Assembly (NCBI GenBank): GCA_014376435.1 | Contig: JACMRL010000025.1 | Coordinates: 62,001 to 126,000, forward strand | Origin: Bdellovibrio sp. | GTDB lineage: Bacteria; Bdellovibrionota; Bdellovibrionia; Bdellovibrionales; Bdellovibrionaceae | Direction of reading: 5' to 3' | DNA: 64,000 bases | Shown: piece after piece, positions 26,550 through 36,142 of the stretch | How the letters are laid out: every line of letters starts with the position of its first letter | Numbering within the stretch: position 1 is the first letter of the stretch | Notes under the pieces: generated by a model | The model's database searches: none | What the model saw: the letters and a program-made list of their open reading frames with translations, nothing else | Told to the model about the DNA's origin: nothing | Position numbers and translations under genes: made by a program

Positions 26550-27746
26550 TTAGAAGCGGCTACATTGATCGCCTAATTGGCGCTGCACGTAGTCTTGAGT
26601 TGCAACCATATCGGCCACGTAAGTGGCTTTATGAATGACCGCGTACTCGGCAAAACTAAGCTTATTCAGTTTTCCTTTTTTAATTGCGCGAGCTAAAATT
26701 TCACGTTTTTCAGGTTCTGCACGCAGAATTTTTTTAACGCGCGCTAAGTTTTGATTTAGATCTAAATCTTGTTCTGTAGCAGTTTGCTTCATACTTTTTT
26801 TATAATCGCTGTAACCCACCAGCAGCCTTTTAATTCCTGTCATTCCTCGGTTGTATGCCAAATATACTAATTGTCTTTTTATCCGATCGGTTAATGCGGG
26901 CTTTAAACTTTCTAAAGTAGAAAGTTCGCGCTCAACATCAGATTTTAATTCAATTTGATCAAGCATGGTGTGGATATAATTAAAAAACATCGACCGATAT
27001 GGATTTTGTGGAACCGCAATCATCGCGCATCGTCTTTCAACGCTGAATGAAGTGATATCAAAAGCGCCCATGGTACTAGAAATTCGCGAACAGGAAGGCC
27101 TTGAACTACTTAGCAAGGCTTCGCGGGTGCGTGAAATTCGGTTTTTAGAAATAACTTTTTTAATTCCGTTTGCAGTAAATTGCGCAATGCCGGAATCCAT
27201 CCCTGTTTTATTAAATGCGTTGATATGAAAGCCACTTTCGATCATGAACTGTAAGTAAAATTCTTTTGGATCTAAATTAAAACAATCCATTACATCGTGA
27301 AAAGCGTTATACACCAAATGAGTGTAATTTTCAGTTTGGCAGGGGCGATAAACCGTTAGTTTTGGTTTTGATTCTTCATCATCACACTGGGCAAAATTTC
27401 CGTTAAAATTCCGCTGAGCAAACTGAATGCACTTTAGCGGAATTGAAGTTGTCCAATCACTATTATGCGGGCGTAAATACTCTTCCGGCATTTGAGCGAT
27501 TTTATTTTCTAAATAATTGCGTTTTTCGGTGGCGCATTGCTCAAAAGCGTATCGGTTTTTACTGTTGTCAACGGCGGGCGCAGACGCTGAAGAAATGTTT
27601 CGGTCGATGACGTTATTTGTATGCACACACTGTATCAAAAAAACGGAAGCGATTGCCATTAAAAAAGCGAAGGTTTTAACCTTGCTAGCCGAGCTAATTC
27701 GATTTACGCTTTTTGATATGAAAACTATGAACACTTCTTTAATCAT
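26550..27746 (-). CDS. Lipoprotein with lysozyme-like (SLT-type) fold
   Basis: Up to 398 residues. An N-terminal signal ends FLIQC, so the product is a lipoprotein. The middle part, [20 protein letters not shown] followed by MDSGIAQFT (about 146-174), resembles the lytic transglycosylase pattern ESgfnpxAxSxxGAxGLMQ, with Glu in IESGF as the catalytic candidate; [17 protein letters not shown] resembles the later AYNaGxgxv motif. Peptidoglycan cleavage is therefore plausible. The exact start is unclear: ATG 27746 lies inside the 5' end of tolQ on the other strand and has TAAGAT ten bases upstream, while ATG 27659 would leave too short a signal. Confidence 0.6.
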   Translation of the reverse strand: MIKEVFIVFISKSVNRISSASKVKTFAFLMAIASVFLIQCVHTNNVIDRNISSASAPAVDNSKNRYAFEQCATEKRNYLENKIAQMPEEYLRPHNSDWTTSIPLKCIQFAQRNFNGNFAQCDDEESKPKLTVYRPCQTENYTHLVYNAFHDVMDCFNLDPKEFYLQFMIESGFHINAFNKTGMDSGIAQFTANGIKKVISKNRISRTREALLSSSRPSCSRISSTMGAFDITSFSVERRCAMIAVPQNPYRSMFFNYIHTMLDQIELKSDVERELSTLESLKPALTDRIKRQLVYLAYNRGMTGIKRLLVGYSDYKKSMKQTATEQDLDLNQNLARVKKILRAEPEKREILARAIKKGKLNKLSFAEYAVIHKATYVADMVATQDYVQRQLGDQCSRF

Positions 27747-28506
27747 TCTAAGTTCTATCTTATCACAAACTTCGCTGGCTGCGCCTACCCCGACCTCGCC
27801 AAACGTCGGTATTCAAATGGGAGCCATTGATTCCCTACTGCAAGCTAGCTTTATTGTTCAATTAGTCATTTTGATTTTGGTCAGTTTATCCGTTTTATGT
27901 TGGGGAATTGCTTGGTCGAAATATAAACAATTTAAAAAATTAAAAGAAGCTAATGATATTTTTGACCAACAGTTTTGGAAGATGAGTTCTCTGGATGATC
28001 TGTTCGAAAAAATTTCGAACTACCAAGCCAGTTCACATGCCCGCGTTTTCAAAGCGGCTTATGTAGAAATGAAAAAAATTGCGGAGTCTCCCCTTTTAAA
28101 TAAATCAGGCCAGCAAGATACAGATTCTCCGCAACTTTCAGGGATTGATAACTTAGAACGTTCGATGAGAAAAGCGATCGAAACTGAACTGGGTGATTTA
28201 GAATCACGTTTAACAATTTTAGCTTCGACGGGCTCTACGGGTCCCTTCATTGGATTATTCGGTACCGTTTGGGGAATCATGAATTCATTCCATCAAATTG
28301 GTCGCACTGGCTCAGCCAGCTTGGCGGCCGTGGCGCCGGGTATTTCGGAGGCTTTAATCACGACGGCAGTTGGTTTAGCGGCGGCAATTCCAGCCGTAAT
28401 TATTTATAACAATTACGTGGCAAGAATCCGCAAAGAAGAAATGGCTTTAAATAATTTCAGCGCAGATTTCTTAAACATTGTTAAGCGAAACTTTTTTAAA
28501 GGTTAA
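27718..28506 (+). CDS. tolQ: TolQ proton channel subunit
   Basis: An inner-membrane MotA/TolQ/ExbB family protein that uses the proton gradient to energise TolA. Three membrane segments are visible: [20 protein letters not shown] (about 38-57), the [20 protein letters not shown] hairpin region (about 178-197), and [20 protein letters not shown] (about 209-228), the family signature. The start is ATG 27718 or 27727; the 5' ORF extension to 27517 is antisense to the SLT-type gene. No Shine-Dalgarno is seen. It heads tolQRAB. Confidence 0.9.
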   Translation: MKTMNTSLIILSSILSQTSLAAPTPTSPNVGIQMGAIDSLLQASFIVQLVILILVSLSVLCWGIAWSKYKQFKKLKEANDIFDQQFWKMSSLDDLFEKISNYQASSHARVFKAAYVEMKKIAESPLLNKSGQQDTDSPQLSGIDNLERSMRKAIETELGDLESRLTILASTGSTGPFIGLFGTVWGIMNSFHQIGRTGSASLAAVAPGISEALITTAVGLAAAIPAVIIYNNYVARIRKEEMALNNFSADFLNIVKRNFFKG

Positions 28507-28509
28507 TTT

Positions 28510-28926
28510 ATGGCAATGGGATCGTCTTTAAAGTCTTCAAGCCGCATGGTGATGAGTGAAATCAACGTGACCCCATTCGTGGATGTGATGTTGGTATTAC
28601 TTGTTATCTTTATGGTGACGGCGCCGATGATGCAGCAAGGGCTAGAAGTTAATTTACCAAAAACAGCCTCTAGCGGAGTTGCTTTATCGGAAGATCCGTT
28701 TGTATTAACGATTGATTCAAGTGGGCGTTTAAAAGCAGCCGACATCCAAATTAATATCGCAGATGCCCGTGAAAAAATTAAAGCTATTTTTGAAACTCGT
28801 AAAAATAAACAAATTTATATTCAAGCCGATCGTAAAGTTGATTACGGTGTCGTCGCCGAAGTGATGGGCGAAATTAGAGCTGCGGGTATTTTGAATATTA
28901 ATTTAATTACACTGCCGAAGGAGTAA
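28510..28926 (+). CDS. tolR: TolR/ExbD-type subunit
   Basis: A 138-residue single-span protein with the signature SEINVTPFVDVMLVLLVIFM (about 17-36), holding the proton-carrying Asp, then a periplasmic domain (YIQADRKVDYGVVAEVMGEI). It pairs with TolQ, from which it is separated by 3 bases. Confidence 0.93.
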   Translation: MAMGSSLKSSSRMVMSEINVTPFVDVMLVLLVIFMVTAPMMQQGLEVNLPKTASSGVALSEDPFVLTIDSSGRLKAADIQINIADAREKIKAIFETRKNKQIYIQADRKVDYGVVAEVMGEIRAAGILNINLITLPKE

Positions 28927-28928
28927 TA

Positions 28929-29726
28929 TTGGGCGCTCGTGAGTTGAATAAATCTCATGATGACGACTTTAAGCGTGGATTTGGAATCTCGGCGGTTCTG
29001 CATGTTCTGATCGTTCTATTTTTTATTGTTAAAGTCGCTTTCTACGACGAACCCATTTTAGATTTATCGCAAGCCATTCGCGTTGATATGGTCGGTTTAC
29101 CCGATAAAATGGACGCCAATAAACTGCCCCCCAAAGTGGAAGAGATTTTAAAAGAAAAACTTCCCACGAAAGAACAACCTAAAGTCGAAGAAAAAAAAGA
29201 AGAAGTGGTTAAAGAGCCCGTTAAAGAAAAAGCGGCCGTTGTTAAAACACCTAAAGTTGAAAATGATGCGGTTAATTTAAAAAAAGTTCAGCAAAAACAA
29301 AAAACCGCGATAGATAAATTAAAAAAATTAGATGCGTTAGAAAAAATTAAACAAGATATTCGTAACGAGGCGCAAAAGGCGAACGTAAAGCCTATTAAAG
29401 GCCGTGTAATCATGCCAGGCTCAGGCTTAACCGGCTTAGATAAGCTGGATGCAAATGCTTATCTACAAACTTTGGATCAACACGTAAAACAAAATTGGTC
29501 TTTGCCACAATGGTTAATGAATAAGCCGCTAAAAACTCAGGTTCATGTGCGTTTCGACGCTAACGGAAAGATTTTATCGCGCGCGGTTTTGCGCAGTAGT
29601 GGCGAACCCGCGTACGATGAACAATGCCTAGAAGCCGTTGATCGCTCTGCGCCGTTTCCAATCGTGCCTGAGAAGTTTTCTGAAAAATTTAAAGTTGATG
29701 GCGTCGTGATCGGATTTCCCGAATAA
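28929..29726 (+). CDS. tolA: TolA-like energy transducer, TonB C-terminal type
   Basis: 265 residues starting at TTG with AAGGAG five bases upstream. It has one membrane segment (ISAVLHVLIVLFFIVKVAF, about 17-35), a Pro/Lys/Glu-rich region (about 60-105), a coiled coil (about 110-145), and a TonB/TolA C-terminal domain (VKQNWSLPQWL, then THVRFDANGK-like strand and LRSSGEPAYDEQCLEAVDRS). It links TolQR to TolB and the outer membrane. TolA is the likely identity from the locus, though the C-terminal domain is TonB-like. Confidence 0.82.
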   Translation: MGARELNKSHDDDFKRGFGISAVLHVLIVLFFIVKVAFYDEPILDLSQAIRVDMVGLPDKMDANKLPPKVEEILKEKLPTKEQPKVEEKKEEVVKEPVKEKAAVVKTPKVENDAVNLKKVQQKQKTAIDKLKKLDALEKIKQDIRNEAQKANVKPIKGRVIMPGSGLTGLDKLDANAYLQTLDQHVKQNWSLPQWLMNKPLKTQVHVRFDANGKILSRAVLRSSGEPAYDEQCLEAVDRSAPFPIVPEKFSEKFKVDGVVIGFPE

Positions 29727-29740
29727 AGAGAGAGGTTTTT

Positions 29741-31120
29741 ATGAAGAAGTTTTTATTTTTAGTGATTTATCTATTTGTGCAAACATCATGGTCAGAGCAA
29801 TCTTACATTAAGCTCGGCGATGCTAAATCTAGAAAAAGTAATCTAGCTTTCCCGTACTTTAATAATTTAGGTTCAAATAATTCTGGCGCCGCCACTTCTG
29901 CCGCGGCCGATATTCACGCAACCGCTAAGCGAAATTTAGAACTTTCTACTTATTTTCAAATGATGTCGAATTCAGTTCTTTTGGAAGACCCAGCAAAAAC
30001 CGGAGTTAAACCACAGCCGGGCCAAGCGGATGGATTTAAATTTGAGCCACTTAAAAAAGTGGGCGTCGAATTTTTAATTCGCACGGGTTACACGATCGTC
30101 GGCACTGAAATGACCGTTGAAATGTATTTATACCAAGTTCCACAATCAAAATTAATCGTCGGTAAACGTTATAAGGCAGCGACCAGCCAATCAAAACAGA
30201 TCGGTCACACATTGGCGAATGATGTGATCGAAGCCTTGACGGGAGAACGCGGGCCTTTTATGTCTAAGATTGTTGCCACTTCAGACCGTGGTGTCGGAAA
30301 ATCTAAAGAAGTTGTGGTGATGAATTGGGATGGCGCCGACATCGACCAGATCAGCCATCATAGCTCCGTAGCGCTTTCGGCTAACTGGTCACCGGACGGA
30401 AAAAAAATCGCTTACTCAGTTTTTTCTAAGTTTATTAAAAAAGATGGCAGTTCGATGTCGAACGTTTCTTTGTACGTTTTAGATGTAGCAACTGGTAAGC
30501 GCGTATTAACATCTTACCGACCCGGCGTAAATTCGGGCGCAACATTTTCTGCTGACGGCAAATCAATTTATTTAGGAATGTCTATGGGTAGCGGAGCCGC
30601 CGATATTTACCGAATTAATTTAAACGGAGAGATTCAAAAGCGTTTAACGACGGGTCCTGCGGGCGCGATCAACGTTGAACCTTCATTAAATCCAAACGGA
30701 ACGCAGATCGCTTTTTCTTCGGAACGCGGGGGACGTCCGATGATTTACACAATGACTTCAGATGGTGGAAACGTAAAGCGTTTAACTTTCCAAGGCGTCT
30801 ATAATTCTTCACCTTCATGGTCTCCAGATGGAAAGAAAATTGCGTTTGCCGGACAAGATGATGATCACTTTGATGTGTTCGTGATGAACGCCGATGGATC
30901 AAATATTGTTCGTGTCACCTCGGCAAAAAAAGCGAGCGGACGCTTTGCCCATAATGAAGATCCAAGCTTTTCTCCGGACAGCCGCTACCTTGTTTACACA
31001 AGTAATCGCACCGGAAAGAATCAGATTTATATATCTACGGTAGATGGTAGTGAAGAGCGTCGCGTTACTAATGACTCTTATAATTATTATAAGCCTAAAT
31101 GGTCGAAAAATTTAGAGTAA
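29741..31120 (+). CDS. tolB: TolB periplasmic beta-propeller
   Basis: 459 residues with a signal peptide (FLFLVIYLFVQTSWSEQ). An N-terminal alpha/beta domain is followed by WD-like propeller repeats with the family motif SWSPDGKKIAF (about 361-371), NWSPDGKKIAYS and SFSPDSRYLVYTS. It binds Pal and OmpA-like proteins in the Tol-Pal envelope complex. AGAGAGG precedes the start. No pal gene follows; two cyclophilins come next. Confidence 0.93.
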   Translation: MKKFLFLVIYLFVQTSWSEQSYIKLGDAKSRKSNLAFPYFNNLGSNNSGAATSAAADIHATAKRNLELSTYFQMMSNSVLLEDPAKTGVKPQPGQADGFKFEPLKKVGVEFLIRTGYTIVGTEMTVEMYLYQVPQSKLIVGKRYKAATSQSKQIGHTLANDVIEALTGERGPFMSKIVATSDRGVGKSKEVVVMNWDGADIDQISHHSSVALSANWSPDGKKIAYSVFSKFIKKDGSSMSNVSLYVLDVATGKRVLTSYRPGVNSGATFSADGKSIYLGMSMGSGAADIYRINLNGEIQKRLTTGPAGAINVEPSLNPNGTQIAFSSERGGRPMIYTMTSDGGNVKRLTFQGVYNSSPSWSPDGKKIAFAGQDDDHFDVFVMNADGSNIVRVTSAKKASGRFAHNEDPSFSPDSRYLVYTSNRTGKNQIYISTVDGSEERRVTNDSYNYYKPKWSKNLE

Positions 31121-31143
31121 ATTGTTAACTTGAACTCGAAATC

Positions 31144-31180
31144 TTGACCACTGAGGACTGATTGATTAGATCTGTTCTCT
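31144..31180 (+). promoter_or_regulatory. Candidate leaderless promoter of the exported cyclophilin
   Basis: TTGACC (31144-31149), a 17-base spacer, TAGATC (31167-31172), then eight bases to the ATG at 31181 with no Shine-Dalgarno. The predicted transcription start is at the start codon. Confidence 0.45.
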
Positions 31181-31819
31181 ATGAAAACATCAGCCCTTAA
31201 AAATAATCGTGTCTTAATTGTATGCATCTACGCTTTAGCTTTTGTTTTAATGACTTGGTCATTCAATGCTCGCGCCGCTGAACCTAAAAAAGGTAAAGCT
31301 GCAGTGGTAAAAGCCGAAGTAAACCCAAGTGTCGTCATCGAAACTTCAATGGGAAAAATCGTCGTGAAATTAAACAGCGAAAAATCTCCGATCAGTACCG
31401 AAAACTTTATGAAGTACGTTGAGAAAAAACATTACGACGGAACAATCTTTCACCGTGTAATTAAAGACTTCATGATTCAAGGTGGCGGCTTCAATGCGGA
31501 CCTGACTCAAAAAACAACTTTAGGTTCCATCACTTTAGAATCTAACAACGAACTTTTCAATAAACGCGGAACAATCGCGATGGCTCGTACAAACGACCCA
31601 AACTCTGCGACTTCACAATTTTTTATCAATACAGTTAACAACAGTATGTTGGACTACGCTTCGGCTACGAACCCAGGCTATGCGGTCTTCGGTGAAGTGA
31701 CTTCAGGATTAGACGTAGTCGATAAAATTCGTGCCGTTAAAACCTCAACTAAAAACGGAATGGGCGATGTGCCCGTTGAAACCGTAACTATTAAAACTAT
31801 TCGTAAAGGATCTAAATAA
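31181..31819 (+). CDS. ppiA: Exported cyclophilin-type peptidyl-prolyl isomerase
   Basis: 212 residues with a Sec signal ([20 protein letters not shown] then RAAE). The cyclophilin core reads [20 protein letters not shown] (about 53-72), [18 protein letters not shown] (catalytic Arg in FHRV, about 87-104) and [14 protein letters not shown]. It speeds proline isomerisation during periplasmic folding. Its stop TAA overlaps the ATG of the cytosolic paralogue, so the two are co-translated. Confidence 0.9.
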   Translation: MKTSALKNNRVLIVCIYALAFVLMTWSFNARAAEPKKGKAAVVKAEVNPSVVIETSMGKIVVKLNSEKSPISTENFMKYVEKKHYDGTIFHRVIKDFMIQGGGFNADLTQKTTLGSITLESNNELFNKRGTIAMARTNDPNSATSQFFINTVNNSMLDYASATNPGYAVFGEVTSGLDVVDKIRAVKTSTKNGMGDVPVETVTIKTIRKGSK

Positions 31820-32325
31820 TGTTTGCTACTTTCGAAACAACTCAAGGCAATTTTAAAATTAAATTATTCAATGATAAAGTTCCTAAAACAGTTGAAAACT
31901 TTGTGGGTTTAGCAGAAGGCACAAAAGAATTCACCGATCCAAAAACGGGCGAAAAAGTAAAACGCCCTTTTTACGATGGCCTAAACTTTCACCGCGTAAT
32001 TAAAGATTTTATGGTTCAGGGTGGTTGCCCGCTAGGAACTGGTACTGGCGATCCAGGATATCGTTTCGCTGACGAAATCGTTGCCGGACAAAACAGTCAT
32101 GCAAAACCAGGAATGCTTTCTATGGCGAACGCTGGTCCGAACACAAACGGTAGCCAATTTTTTATTACAACTGTACCAACCCCTTGGCTTGATAAAGGCC
32201 ACACGATCTTCGGCGAAGTGATTGAAGGTTACGACGTGGTGGATAAAATTTCTAAAGTGAAAACTTATCCAGGTGACAAGCCACAAGAGCCAATCATCGT
32301 TAAACACGTAAAGATTCAGCACTAG
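31819..32325 (+). CDS. ppiB: Cytosolic cyclophilin-type peptidyl-prolyl isomerase
   Basis: 168 residues, no signal peptide, beginning [20 protein letters not shown]. The active-site stretch is [17 protein letters not shown] (about 54-70), with [20 protein letters not shown] later. This is the usual PpiB form. It starts one base into the stop of the exported cyclophilin, so a periplasmic and a cytosolic isomerase are made from one message. An intrinsic terminator follows 30 bases after the stop. Confidence 0.92.
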   Translation: MFATFETTQGNFKIKLFNDKVPKTVENFVGLAEGTKEFTDPKTGEKVKRPFYDGLNFHRVIKDFMVQGGCPLGTGTGDPGYRFADEIVAGQNSHAKPGMLSMANAGPNTNGSQFFITTVPTPWLDKGHTIFGEVIEGYDVVDKISKVKTYPGDKPQEPIIVKHVKIQH

Positions 32326-32355
32326 TACAAACTTTTACACAGGTAGTGACAAATC

Positions 32356-32386
32356 AAGGGCGACTCTCAAAAAGAGACGCCCTTTT
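32356..32386 (+). terminator. Intrinsic terminator after ppiB
   Basis: AAGGGCG-A-CTC paired with GAG-A-CGCCCTT (one internal mismatch), a 7-base loop, then TTTT. It ends the cyclophilin transcript. Downstream, TATAGT (32426-32431) could be a -10 box for the next gene, which has AGGAG before its ATG. Confidence 0.7.
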
Positions 32387-32452
32387 CATTTTTACGGCTT
32401 TTGATCAAGTCTCTGAATTGCTCTTCTATAGTCTACAGGAGCACATCTAATA

Positions 32453-35413
32453 ATGAGACACATCTTTGCAATCTTTATTCTATTCTCTCTGCAACTAGCT
32501 CAAGCTCAAAACGCTGATGGCGTTTTAGTTCCCGTTCAAATGGACGGACAACAAGCTCCGATGATGTTAGAAATGCCCGCTGCTCAGCCCGCTGGTGACC
32601 CATCCGTATTAGATAATCTTCGTCGTGCTATCAATGAAGAAGCCAGTAAAGAACATGCACAAACTCAAAAAGATGGCTGGTATAAAAGTACAACGAAACG
32701 CTTTGTTCCTGAATCGATGACTTTTTTCTTAGCGACTGGTTTAGTGGTTTACGAAACGGCTTGGGCAAAAGCTCATGGTGATCCGTTAGCGATGGAACGG
32801 CATATTCTTTCTTTAAAAGACCCGATCGCTTCAGCTTCGTTTTATGCGTTTATGGTGGCGAATGGTTTTTATATGCATCGCAAAGGCTTAAGCTTACCCG
32901 CGACGATGGATGCGCAAACTCGCGCGCAGATGATGCGTCGTTTTTCGTACGGCGGAATGGTTTGGGGATCTTTAGCATCAAGTTTAATTTCAGATGTGTT
33001 TTCTCCTTTTAAACCTTGTCTAGATAGAATGTTCGCTTCGGATTATCGTAAAGATAAACATTTGGAAGAAACTTGTAAAAAAGGCCTTGATGGCGCCTGG
33101 GAGCAATGGAACGTCAGAAATAAATTTGGCCAGTATGCTCCGCAAATTATGTCTTTAATTCTTTCGCAAAAAACAGCTGAAATTGTCACTGCAGGTATTA
33201 ATAATAAAGTCAGCCGAGTTGCGAAATCTGAACTTTGGGAAAAATTTGCGATTAAAGACGCGACTAAAAAAATGATTTTTAAAATTTCTGCAGTCGATGC
33301 CATCATGACATTTATTCCGGGAAAAGGTCCGGTCATGGTTTTACGTTGGGCCGGGAAATTAGTTCAATTCACTGGTTTTATGTATATCGATCATTTGCTT
33401 TCAACTTCGGTTTACCGCGGCTTTAACAATGCTTGGCGCCCGACTTCATTTGTATTTGATGCGATGAAAATTGATCGTTTATGGAAATCAGCAGATCGCT
33501 TTGCTTGGGATGAAGCGGCACCTGCATCTAAAAATATAGAATGCCCGGTGCAAACTCCAAATTGCTTAAACTTTTCTGATATTTCAAAAGAAGTTATCAA
33601 CTTTAGTACTCAGATGCAGCAATGGCGTGAGCATTTGAATGCGGCGAATGAGCAAGATTTAGCGGGTTGGATGGAGATGACTAAAAAACTTCTTAATCAA
33701 ATTAGTTTAAGTTACAGTTTTTATAACACATACCTTACTAGCTTATTTGAAACTTTGAATGTTGGTAACCGTATTCAAAATAACGAATCAACTACGGAAG
33801 CTTGGAATAATTATAGTCGCTATCCGTTTCGTCAACTACCACTTTACGGCATAGCCACCCCGCAAATTAAAGATTCGGATGTATCAGTTAGAGATCAATA
33901 TTTATTGTCTCCGCATAAACTTGAACCTTACCAAATTACCCACGTGCACAATACGATGAAACGTCTTACTGGTTTAACTTTAAGTAATAAAGAGGGTGCG
34001 AAACAATGGGAATTATTATTATCGAAATTACTTTCTGCAAAAGCAAATGAGATTGGTCAGGGCCTTGTCGACTTAAACACAATCGTTGGTGTTTATGGAA
34101 TCGAAAAACAGCGCAAAGCTAACTTTTTAGCTGATCCGAAATTTATGAATTTACTGATCTCTCTTCGCAAAGAGCTTGGTAACCCGTTACCAGTAGTGTA
34201 CGCGGGTGCAGGCTTTTCACAGGCTTTCGCAATGAACGAAGCGACTTTAGAAATGGCACGTGAAGCAAATTTTAGCTGGAGTGGTAAAACTTATTCTTTT
34301 ACAAAAGATGGTGACTACCTGACTTATCAAATGGTTTGCGGTGGTGAAAAAGGTGTTTTAACTGATCATTTACTTTTCTCAGATGATTTTATTGCCCCAC
34401 GGATTGTTAAAGCAAATAGCAAACCTTTGCAGATTTGCAACAACTACGGAACTTTTGTTAATTCGAACAATCTTTACTCAATGGTTCTAACGAATGAAGC
34501 TAGTAAAAAAGACTCGGTGGGAATTACTAACTATATCACTGAAAATATTAACTACGATATTTTAGGTGATTTCCGCGACAATAAAAATAAAGGTCGGTTT
34601 GATAAATGGTGGTCGGCTAACGTAAAAGAAGCAACTAGACCACGCTTCCGTGATTTTGATGAAAAATACCAAGTCTTAGTTAATAAAACATTTGATGCTA
34701 TTTGGGGAACAAATGCGTCTGATGCAACCTATTTAGACTTTGTAAAATCACGTGCAGTAAAAGGCTTAGACTTAATAAATCAAAGTAATTATTTACCTAA
34801 AACACTAGCGGGATCATTTCATTTTGAAATTGAATTTTACTTAGACATTTTACAAAGCGTCTCGCTGAAAAAGAATACGGCAAGTTACAACAGCGTATCG
34901 TTTTTAGATCGCATTGCTGAGAATTCTAAAAACTCTGCTTCGGCCGGAGTTTATGCAAAACGTGTTAGTGAATTAACCGAGCTCAAATCACTGTTTGATG
35001 CTTACTTTAATTTGTTAGAAAAAAGACAAGTTACGTTTGAAGCGTATTTAGATTTTTCTAAAAAAATTAGAGAACAAATTGAAGTAATTAAAAAAAGACT
35101 GGGTGCAGATGAAAGCGCTAAACAAAGCAAATTAGTGAATGAAGAAAAAACTGAGGCTGAAAAACAAACTGATGTAAAAACTGAAATACAAAAAATTAAT
35201 TTTAAACAACAGCCAGCAAAACACGCCACGGCGATAGCCGCCATCGACGGTTTAAATTTAGTTGAATCAGAAATGCGAAGATTTTTAAGAATGAAGCTTC
35301 TTATTTCGCAAACATTAGATATTGAAACAAAAGAATTTATGGCTGACGTAAAGGATACGAAGAAGTCTTCAAATGATTCAGCGAAAGTTCGCTCGGCTGC
35401 TACGCCGAAGTAA
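32453..35413 (+). CDS. Large exported protein of unknown function
   Basis: 986 residues with a signal peptide (MRHIFAIFILFSLQLAQAQN). The region about 80-330 holds several hydrophobic helices (TFFLATGLVVYETAWA, SASFYAFMVANGFYMH, MVWGSLASSLIS, VMVLRWAGKLVQFTGFMYI), so it is probably membrane-embedded rather than simply periplasmic. The remainder is helical and charged, ending in a Lys/Glu-rich coiled coil (about 860-905). There are no recognisable catalytic motifs. AGGAG precedes the start. It may form a transcript of its own, followed by a smaller exported gene. I do not recognise a family; long lineage-restricted proteins of this kind are common in Bdellovibrionota. Confidence 0.65.
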   Translation: MRHIFAIFILFSLQLAQAQNADGVLVPVQMDGQQAPMMLEMPAAQPAGDPSVLDNLRRAINEEASKEHAQTQKDGWYKSTTKRFVPESMTFFLATGLVVYETAWAKAHGDPLAMERHILSLKDPIASASFYAFMVANGFYMHRKGLSLPATMDAQTRAQMMRRFSYGGMVWGSLASSLISDVFSPFKPCLDRMFASDYRKDKHLEETCKKGLDGAWEQWNVRNKFGQYAPQIMSLILSQKTAEIVTAGINNKVSRVAKSELWEKFAIKDATKKMIFKISAVDAIMTFIPGKGPVMVLRWAGKLVQFTGFMYIDHLLSTSVYRGFNNAWRPTSFVFDAMKIDRLWKSADRFAWDEAAPASKNIECPVQTPNCLNFSDISKEVINFSTQMQQWREHLNAANEQDLAGWMEMTKKLLNQISLSYSFYNTYLTSLFETLNVGNRIQNNESTTEAWNNYSRYPFRQLPLYGIATPQIKDSDVSVRDQYLLSPHKLEPYQITHVHNTMKRLTGLTLSNKEGAKQWELLLSKLLSAKANEIGQGLVDLNTIVGVYGIEKQRKANFLADPKFMNLLISLRKELGNPLPVVYAGAGFSQAFAMNEATLEMAREANFSWSGKTYSFTKDGDYLTYQMVCGGEKGVLTDHLLFSDDFIAPRIVKANSKPLQICNNYGTFVNSNNLYSMVLTNEASKKDSVGITNYITENINYDILGDFRDNKNKGRFDKWWSANVKEATRPRFRDFDEKYQVLVNKTFDAIWGTNASDATYLDFVKSRAVKGLDLINQSNYLPKTLAGSFHFEIEFYLDILQSVSLKKNTASYNSVSFLDRIAENSKNSASAGVYAKRVSELTELKSLFDAYFNLLEKRQVTFEAYLDFSKKIREQIEVIKKRLGADESAKQSKLVNEEKTEAEKQTDVKTEIQKINFKQQPAKHATAIAAIDGLNLVESEMRRFLRMKLLISQTLDIETKEFMADVKDTKKSSNDSAKVRSAATPK

Positions 35414-35551
35414 ATAAGGCGTCGAAATTGTTTACACTGAATCACATAATATGTCGTTCAAAGGTAAAACAGAGCTTAAAACGAATATAAATGATTAAGG
35501 AACATGAAAACAGGCATTGAAGTTGAAATAAAAGAAGGAAACGAGGGTTAT

Positions 35552-36142
35552 ATGAAAAATATGTTATTGGTAGCAATCTTATTCGTAGTTCAAGCTAGCT
35601 TTGCAGCTCCGGCACGTGATGTAAAACCACGCGGCGTAGAAGCACATCGTACAGAGTTAACAAAAGATGCTTCTTACAAAGAGTTACTGGAAAAAGGTAA
35701 AACTGGTAAAGCCTTAACAGCCAAAGAAAAAGAGTTCACAACTAAAGCGGTTAATGATGCTTTAAAAGGAACATCGGTTTCGGCAACTAACGTTATCTTG
35801 ATGGCGCAAGTTAAACCTGAAATCTTACCTTATATTTTAGCTAAGTCTGAAATCGTAAAATCTAGTGAATCAACGAAAGAACAAAAAGACCAAGCTGAAT
35901 TAGATTTAAAAGTAATCGAATCTGGCGGACGCTCTCTAGATGTAAATTCAGCTAGCGCTAAAAACGATGCAGAAATTATTTTAACTGTTTCTAAAGTTGA
36001 AAATTACGCAAATTCGACTGTTGCTAGCTTCAAAGCTGATTTCGTAAAAGCTTTAGAAAATGGTAAATCGATTGAAGCTTCGGTAACACTTGCATCTAAA
36101 GGTAAATTTGACGCAAAAAAATTAAAAGAACTTTGTATCTAG
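35552..36142 (+). CDS. Small exported Lys/Ala-rich protein
   Basis: 196 residues. ATG 35552 has GAGGG four bases upstream and starts a signal peptide (MLLVAILFVVQASFAAPA); the longer ORF from 35504 would precede it with a charged segment. The mature protein is helical, rich in Lys, Ala and Ser, with one Cys at the end (KELCI). No family was recognised. It ends overlapping the motB stop by 4 bases on the other strand. Confidence 0.6.
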   Translation: MKNMLLVAILFVVQASFAAPARDVKPRGVEAHRTELTKDASYKELLEKGKTGKALTAKEKEFTTKAVNDALKGTSVSATNVILMAQVKPEILPYILAKSEIVKSSESTKEQKDQAELDLKVIESGGRSLDVNSASAKNDAEIILTVSKVENYANSTVASFKADFVKALENGKSIEASVTLASKGKFDAKKLKELCI

